Source: Micrococcus sp023147585
GTDB taxonomy: Bacteria; Actinomycetota; Actinomycetes; Actinomycetales; Micrococcaceae
Reading direction: 5' to 3'
Assembly (NCBI RefSeq): GCF_044872765.1
Contig: NZ_CP085253.1
Location: 1,860,001 to 1,924,000, forward strand
DNA: 64,000 nucleotides
Part shown: piece by piece, positions 59,063 to 64,000 of the stretch
Numbering within the stretch: position 1 is the first letter of the stretch
How the letters are laid out: each line of letters starts with the position of its first letter
Translations under genes and position numbers: made by a program
Notes under the pieces: generated by a model
Database searches by the model: none
What the model was told of the DNA's origin: nothing
The model's input: the letters and a program-made list of their open reading frames with translations, nothing else

Positions 59063-60007
59063 GTGCTCCCCCTCGTGATCGCCCACCGCGGTGCGTCCGC
59101 CGCCTTCCCCGAACACACCCGCGCCGCCATGCTGCACGCCCTCGCCGTGGGCGCGGACGGCCTGGAGTGCGACGTGCAGCTCACGAAGGACCGCGAGGTC
59201 GTCTGCTGGCACGACCCCACCGTGGACCGCACCTCGAACGGCTCCGGCGCGCTCGCGGACCACACCCTGGAGCGGCTGCGCGGCCTCGACGTCACCTCGT
59301 GGCACGCGACGCGCGGGCCTCGCGCGGGCGACGGGGCGCGGCCGGGAGCGCAGGCGGGCCAGATCCCCCCGGTGTACGGCGCGCCGGAGGACCAGGTGCT
59401 CACCCTGCGGGAGCTCTTCGAGATCGCGACGGCGGCGGACCGTCCGCTGCGCCTCGCGGTGGAGCTCAAGCACCCCTCGCCGTACGGCCACGAGCTCGAG
59501 GAGCGCGTGCTGCGCGAGCTGCTCACCTCTGGCTGGGACCCGGAGACGGGCCTGCTCGGGCAGGTGAGCGTCTCCCTCATGAGCTTCCACCCCGGAGCGC
59601 TGCAGTACGTGGCGCCGCTGACGGGCCCGGACGCGCTGTGCCCGCTCGTGGACGTGATGCCGGCCGAGATCCCCTCCCGCATCGCCCGCGGTCCGCTCTC
59701 CCGGGCCGCCGTGCGCGCCACGGTGCGCCAGACCCTCGCGAACTCCGAGGCCATGGTGTGGCGCGGCCGGGCGAGCCTTGCCGGCCCGTCCGTGGAGTAC
59801 GTGCGCACCCACCTCGCTGACGTGAAGGCGTGGCTCGCGGCCGGGCGCCGGCTGCGCGTGTGGACCGTGGACGCGCGCGCGGACGTCGAATTCCTCCTGG
59901 CCCAGGGTGTGCAGGAGCTGACCACCAACCGGCCGGAGGACGTGCTGCGCTGGGCGGCCGACGCCGTCGTCGAGCGGCGGAGTCGGCGGGACCGCGCGGG
60001 GGTCTGA
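59063..60007 (+). CDS. glycerophosphodiester phosphodiesterase
   Basis: The 314-residue enzyme releases glycerol 3-phosphate from glycerophosphodiesters. The active-site signature IAHRGASAAFPEHT is at 6-19, the metal ligands follow in ECDVQLTKD near 34-42 and HDPTVDRTSNG near 50-60, and VELKHPS lies near 133. No signal peptide is seen, so it is cytoplasmic. The GTG at 59063 directly precedes the catalytic motif. Confidence 0.92.
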   Translation: MLPLVIAHRGASAAFPEHTRAAMLHALAVGADGLECDVQLTKDREVVCWHDPTVDRTSNGSGALADHTLERLRGLDVTSWHATRGPRAGDGARPGAQAGQIPPVYGAPEDQVLTLRELFEIATAADRPLRLAVELKHPSPYGHELEERVLRELLTSGWDPETGLLGQVSVSLMSFHPGALQYVAPLTGPDALCPLVDVMPAEIPSRIARGPLSRAAVRATVRQTLANSEAMVWRGRASLAGPSVEYVRTHLADVKAWLAAGRRLRVWTVDARADVEFLLAQGVQELTTNRPEDVLRWAADAVVERRSRRDRAGV

Positions 60008-60013
60008 GGCCGC

Positions 60014-60040
60014 CGGCGTCCCGGAGATGACGGGACGCCG
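60014..60040 (+). terminator. hairpin after the GDPD gene
   Basis: CGGCGTCCCG (60014-60023) and CGGGACGCCG (60031-60040) pair perfectly with loop GAGATGA. Confidence 0.7.
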
Positions 60041-60071
60041 TGTCGATGCCGCATCCGTCTGTGATCAGGGT

Positions 60072-60121
60072 TACACTCCCGATCAACGCCTCCCCTGTGA
60101 GGTGCCTCACTCGCACGTGAG
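60072..60121 (+). promoter_or_regulatory. promoter and possible operator of the peptide transporter operon
   Basis: TACACT (60072-60077) is a likely -10. TGATC/GATCA arms flank it (60062-60066 and 60081-60085). Just after the expected start, GTGAGG-TG-CCTCAC (60097-60110) overlaps CTCAC-N6-GTGAG (60106-60121), both inverted repeats that may bind a regulator. The leader is about 65 bases and contains AGGAGG. Confidence 0.45.
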
Positions 60122-60152
60122 ACCTTCCTCGATCTCTCCCCAGGAGGACCCC

Positions 60153-61838
60153 ATGGCTTCCCCCCTTCAGCGACGCTTCCTGTCCGCGGCCGCCCTCACC
60201 GCAGCAGGCGCCCTCCTGATCAGCGGATGCGCCCAGAGCCAGCGCTCGGACACCGGCGCGGACAGCTCCGCGGCCGGCTCCGACGCGCAGCAGGTGGACG
60301 GCTCGTTCATCTTCGCCGCCTCCTCGGACCCGAAGACCCTCGACCCGGCCTTCGCCTCGGACGGCGAGTCCTTCCGGGTGTCCCGGCAGATCTTCGAGGG
60401 CCTCGTGGGCACCAAGCCCGGCACGGCGGACCCGGCCCCCCTCCTGGCCGAGTCGTGGGAGTCGAGTGAGGACGGGCTGACCCACACGTTCCAGCTCAAG
60501 GACGGGGTGAAGTTCCACGACGGCACGGAGTTCAACGCCGAGGCCGTGTGCGCCAACTTCGACCGCTGGTACAACTTCGAGGGCATTCAGCAGGCCGAGA
60601 CCGTCTCCTACTACTACGGCAAGCTGTTCCGCGGCTTCGCGGACTCCCCGGAGAAGGCCGTGTACAAGTCGTGCGACGCCACCGAGGACCTCAAGGCCAC
60701 CGTCACCCTGGCCCAGCCCTTCGCCGGGTTCATCCCCTCCCTCTCGCTTCCCGCCTTCGGCATGCAGTCCCCCACGGCCATGGAGGAGTACAAGGCGGAC
60801 GAGATCGGCGGCACCGCCGAATCCCCGGAGATGTCCGAGTACGCCCGCGAGCACCCCACGGGCACGGGCCCGTACAAGTTCGACTCGTGGAGCGTCGGCT
60901 CGGACATCAAGCTCTCCGCCTTCGAGGACTACTGGGGGGACAAGGGCGAGGTCACGGACGTGACCTTCCGCGTGATCGACGACCCGGTGGCCCGCCGCCA
61001 GGCCCTTGAGGCCGGGGACGTGGACGGCTACGACCTCGTGGCCCCCGCGGACACCAAGGCCCTCGCCGACGCCGGGTTCAACGTGATCCAGCGCGATCCG
61101 TTCACCATCCTCTACCTGGGCATGAACCAGGAGCAGGAGGAGCTCAAGGACGTGAAGGTCCGCCAGGCGATCGCCCACGCGATCGACAAGGACGCGCTCA
61201 TCCAGCAGACCCTGCCGGAGGGCACCAAGGCCGCGACCCAGTTCATCCCGGACTCGGTCAACGGCTACAGCGACGACGTCACCACCTACGACTACGACCC
61301 GGAGAAGGCGAAGCAGCTGCTGACCGAGGCGGGCTACCCCGACGGCTTCACGATCGACTTCAACTACCCGACGGGCGTCTCCCGCCCCTACATGCCGACC
61401 CCGGAGCAGGCCTTCTCCAACATCTCCAACCAGCTCGCGGAGGTGGGCATCAAGGTCAACGCCAAGCCCGCCAAGTGGAGCCCGGACTACCTGAACCAGG
61501 TGCAGGGCACCGCCGACCACGGCATCCACCTGCTCGGCTGGACCGGCGACTACAACGACACCGACAACTTCGTGGGCGTGTTCTTCGGCCAGGAGAAGCC
61601 CGAGTTCGGCTTCGAGAACGAGGAGCTCTTCACCGCCCTCGAGAAGGCGCGCCAGATCCCCACGATCGAGGAGCAGACGCCCGAGTACGAGGCGATCAAC
61701 CAGCAGATCTCCGAGTTCGTCCCGGCCGTCCCGCTGGCGCACCCGGCGCCGTCGCTCGCCTTCGACAAGCGCGTGGCCTCCTACCCGGCCAGCCCGGTCA
61801 ACGACGAGGTCTTCAACCAGGTCGACCTCACGGAGTGA
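60153..61838 (+). CDS. ABC transporter substrate-binding lipoprotein (peptide/nickel family)
   Basis: This 561-residue family 5 binding protein delivers peptides or similar solutes to the following permeases. The signal ends in lipobox LISGC near 22-26. The family signature region around DGLTHTFQLKDGVKFHDGTEFNAEAV (split near 108-133) is clear, as are WTGDYNDTDNFVGVFF and the C-terminal HPAPSLAF. AGGAGG precedes the ATG at 60153. The ligand is not known; dipeptides or oligopeptides are most likely. Confidence 0.92.
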   Translation: MASPLQRRFLSAAALTAAGALLISGCAQSQRSDTGADSSAAGSDAQQVDGSFIFAASSDPKTLDPAFASDGESFRVSRQIFEGLVGTKPGTADPAPLLAESWESSEDGLTHTFQLKDGVKFHDGTEFNAEAVCANFDRWYNFEGIQQAETVSYYYGKLFRGFADSPEKAVYKSCDATEDLKATVTLAQPFAGFIPSLSLPAFGMQSPTAMEEYKADEIGGTAESPEMSEYAREHPTGTGPYKFDSWSVGSDIKLSAFEDYWGDKGEVTDVTFRVIDDPVARRQALEAGDVDGYDLVAPADTKALADAGFNVIQRDPFTILYLGMNQEQEELKDVKVRQAIAHAIDKDALIQQTLPEGTKAATQFIPDSVNGYSDDVTTYDYDPEKAKQLLTEAGYPDGFTIDFNYPTGVSRPYMPTPEQAFSNISNQLAEVGIKVNAKPAKWSPDYLNQVQGTADHGIHLLGWTGDYNDTDNFVGVFFGQEKPEFGFENEELFTALEKARQIPTIEEQTPEYEAINQQISEFVPAVPLAHPAPSLAFDKRVASYPASPVNDEVFNQVDLTE

Positions 61839-61877
61839 ACCGGCGCCCCCGCGGCTGACCGGCCCCCTCGCTGACCC

Positions 61878-61912
61878 GACGGCGGCGGCGCACCCGCTGC
61901 GCCGCCGCCGTC
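61878..61912 (+). terminator. hairpin between binding protein and permease genes
   Basis: GACGGCGGCGGCGC (61878-61891) and its complement (61899-61912) form a perfect 14-base stem with loop ACCCGCT. As in the pst operon, it may lower permease expression relative to the binding protein. Confidence 0.75.
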
Positions 61913-61955
61913 CCCTGACCTGACGGGCCCACGGGCCTGGGATGAAGGACTCCCC

Positions 61956-62960
61956 GTGCTCAGACTCATCGGCAAGCGCCTGCTGCTGCTGATCCCCACC
62001 CTGCTCGGCCTCTCGATCCTGCTCTTCGCGTGGGTGCGCAGCCTCCCCGGCGGGCCGGCCACGGCCCTGCTCGGCGACCGTGCCACCCCCGAGGCGGTGG
62101 CCCGCGTGAACGCCGCGTACGGCTTCGACAAGCCGATCCTGGAGCAGTACCTCACCTACATGGGGCGGCTGGTCCGGGGTGACTTCGGCAACTCGCTCAT
62201 GACCAACCGGCCCGTCCTGGAGGAGTTCGCCGAGCGCTTCCCCGCCACGATCGAGCTGTCCGTGTTCGCCATCCTCTTCGCGGTCGTGCTCGGCATCCCG
62301 CTGGGCTACTGGGCGGCCCGCAACGTGGGCCGGTGGCAGGACAACCTCGCCGTCGTGCTCTCCCTGCTGGGCGTGGTGGTGCCGGTGTTCTTCCTGGCCT
62401 TCCTGCTGAAGTGGGTCTTCGCCGTGCGGCTCGGCTGGCTCCCCACGGACGGCCGCCAGGACCCGCGGATCGACGCGACGCACTACACGAACCTCTACGT
62501 GTGGGACGGCATCAGCACGGGGGAGTGGGACGCCGCCCTGAATGCGCTGACGCACCTCGTGCTGCCCGGCATCGCCCTGGGCACCATCCCGCTGGCCATC
62601 ATCGCCCGCATCACGCGGGCGGCCGTCCTGGACGTGCAGAACGCCGACTACGTGCGCACCGCGCGCGCCAAGGGTCTGGCCCCGGGGCTCATCCGGAACC
62701 GCTTCATCCTCCGCAACGCGATGCTCCCCGTGCTCACCACGCTGGGCCTGCAGCTGGGCCTGCTGATCTCGGGGGCGGTGCTCACCGAGACGGTGTTCGC
62801 CTTCAACGGCATCGGCCGGTTCCTGCGCGACGCGATCTTCAACCTCGACTTCCCGGTGCTGCAGGGCTTCATCATCCTCATCGCACTGTTGTATTCGCTC
62901 ATCAACCTGGTCGTGGACGTCTCCTACGGCCTCATCGACCCGAGGGTGCGTGTCCAGTGA
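61956..62960 (+). CDS. peptide ABC transporter permease (DppB type)
   Basis: The 334-residue inner-membrane subunit has six helices, the N-terminal PTLLGLSILLFAWVRSLPGG typical of DppB/OppB and the EAA loop ADYVRTARAKGLAPGLIRNRFILRNA near 229-254. GTG at 61956 is the start. It overlaps the next permease by four bases (GTGA). Confidence 0.93.
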   Translation: MLRLIGKRLLLLIPTLLGLSILLFAWVRSLPGGPATALLGDRATPEAVARVNAAYGFDKPILEQYLTYMGRLVRGDFGNSLMTNRPVLEEFAERFPATIELSVFAILFAVVLGIPLGYWAARNVGRWQDNLAVVLSLLGVVVPVFFLAFLLKWVFAVRLGWLPTDGRQDPRIDATHYTNLYVWDGISTGEWDAALNALTHLVLPGIALGTIPLAIIARITRAAVLDVQNADYVRTARAKGLAPGLIRNRFILRNAMLPVLTTLGLQLGLLISGAVLTETVFAFNGIGRFLRDAIFNLDFPVLQGFIILIALLYSLINLVVDVSYGLIDPRVRVQ

Positions 62961-64000
62961 CGGCGAACCTGCCCCCCGCCTCCGGCGGCCCCGCGGCGCG
63001 CGGCGCCGAGGACGAGCTGTACCCGGCCACGGACGGAGCGGTCACCCCGCTGGCCGTCGACACCCCCGGGGTCGAGGCCGTCGGCGTCGCCCCCGGCCCG
63101 ACACAGGCCACCACCGAGCCGGGCGCGGAGGCGCGCGGCACCTCCGTGTGGGGGGCCGCCTTCCAGCGGCTGCGCCGCAACCCCGCGGCCATCGCGGGCG
63201 CCGTGATCGTGGCGCTCTTCCTGCTCGTGGCGGTCCTCGCCCCGCTCCTGGCCCCGTACGGGGGCACGGAGACGCCGGGCATGCGGGAGATCCGCCCGAC
63301 GAGCGTGCCCGGGCCCGGCGAGGTGGCCGGCTACCCGCTCGGCCTGGACCGCTTCGGCGGCGACGTGCTCTCCAAGCTGCTGTGGGGCGCCCAGGCGTCC
63401 CTGCTGATCGGCGTGGTCTCCACCGCGCTCGGCCTCGCGGGCGGCATGATCCTCGGCCTGCTCGCGGGAGGGTTCGGCGGCTGGGTGGACAGCGTGGTGA
63501 TGCGCCTCGTGGACATCCTGCTCTCCGTGCCGCACCTGCTGCTGGCGGTGTCCATCGCGGCCATCCTGGGACAGACGCCCTCCGCCGTGATGATCGCGAT
63601 CGGCGTGGCCCAGGTCCCCGTGTTCGCCCGCCTGCTGCGCTCCTCGATGCTCTCGCAGAAGGGCTCGGACTACGTGCTGGCCGCGCAGACCCTCGGGCTC
63701 TCGCGGCGCACCATCACCATGTCCCACATCCTGCCCAACTCGCTGGGCCCCGTGATCGTGCAGGCCACCCTCACCCTGGCCACCGCCGTGATCGACGCCG
63801 CCGCCCTCTCCTTCCTGGGCCTCGGCGGCGGCCGGCCCGAGACCGCCGAGTGGGGCCGCATGCTCACCTACGCCCAGGCCGAGCTGGGCATCAACCCGTG
63901 GCTCGCCTTCCTGCCGGGCCTGTGCATCGCCGTCACCGCGCTCGGGTTCACCCTGCTGGGAGAGTCCCTGCGCGAGGCCCTCGACCCCACCTCCCGGAGG
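62957..64000 (+). CDS. peptide ABC transporter permease (DppC type), 3' end outside window
   Basis: The frame is open from GTG 62957 to the window end (348 codons). A Pro/Ala/Gly-rich N-terminal tail of about 65 residues precedes the first helix (NPAAIAGAVIVALFLLVAVLAPL), followed by the DppC-type domain with the EAA loop SDYVLAAQTLGLSRRTITMSHILPNSLG near 238-265. It ends with LREALDPTSRR, which is close to the usual C-terminus, so only a few residues should be missing. ATP-binding subunits are expected just outside. Confidence 0.92.
   Translation, partial: MTANLPPASGGPAARGAEDELYPATDGAVTPLAVDTPGVEAVGVAPGPTQATTEPGAEARGTSVWGAAFQRLRRNPAAIAGAVIVALFLLVAVLAPLLAPYGGTETPGMREIRPTSVPGPGEVAGYPLGLDRFGGDVLSKLLWGAQASLLIGVVSTALGLAGGMILGLLAGGFGGWVDSVVMRLVDILLSVPHLLLAVSIAAILGQTPSAVMIAIGVAQVPVFARLLRSSMLSQKGSDYVLAAQTLGLSRRTITMSHILPNSLGPVIVQATLTLATAVIDAAALSFLGLGGGRPETAEWGRMLTYAQAELGINPWLAFLPGLCIAVTALGFTLLGESLREALDPTSRR

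Overview
The window looks like chromosome of a high-GC actinobacterium of the Micrococcaceae, most like Micrococcus luteus. The reasons are very high GC at third codon positions, many GTG starts, genes joined by ATGA/GTGA overlaps, and an Lsr2, ClpC, MutY and RadA gene order typical of Actinobacteria. No search was run, so the genus is an inference from memory of gene order and protein style.

Left part (1-17322): the 3' end of serS, a HAD phosphatase, a SatD-like gene and ppa. Then follows a long housekeeping series: an XRE-like regulator, dacB (PBP4-type carboxypeptidase), a zinc metalloprotease-like protein, tilS, hpt, ftsH, folE, folP, folB, folK, a DUF3180 membrane protein, two bacterial PH-domain membrane proteins and a DUF2520 oxidoreductase. 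Most of these overlap by a few bases and probably form one or two transcripts serving tRNA modification, purine salvage, membrane proteolysis and folate synthesis.

Middle part (17323-32806): the usual DUF2520-panC junction is split by about 7.5 kb of accessory DNA. It holds a fructosamine kinase-like gene paired with a low-molecular-weight tyrosine phosphatase, a DUF3806-type protein, an S9 serine peptidase flanked by two copies of a palindrome-promoter module, and a three-gene stress-like cluster (LEA-like protein, holin-X-like membrane protein, DUF3618 protein). Then come panC, a 3-methyladenine glycosylase, an SRPBCC protein, an M13 metallopeptidase, an MFS efflux pump with its MarR regulator and a visible operator, and a 2-hydroxyacid dehydrogenase.

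Right-centre (32807-44955): lysS, a small membrane protein, lsr2, clpC, two tiny stress-type proteins (CsbD and Rv0909-like), an N-acetylglutamate synthase, mutY, a complete IS481-type insertion sequence in the mutY promoter region, a secreted Ser/Pro-rich protein, radA and a FUSC-like membrane protein.

Right part (45000-64000): a phosphate locus (PHO box, pstS, pstC, pstA, pstB, then a convergent PiT transporter with its DUF47 partner), a conserved actinobacterial gene, tRNA-Lys(TTT), an acetyltransferase, a Pro/Ser-rich membrane protein, an FAD oxidase with a PLP amino-acid deaminase/aldolase, an esterase, a glycine-rich protein, DUF445, a glycerophosphodiesterase and a dipeptide-type ABC transporter (binding protein and two permeases, the last cut by the window end).

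Two general signals stand out. First, at least a dozen genes carry a TANNNT -10 element ending 6-8 bases before the start codon, which predicts leaderless mRNAs. Second, three loci show apparent single-base indels that break otherwise convincing proteins, so sequence errors or young pseudogenes should be considered.
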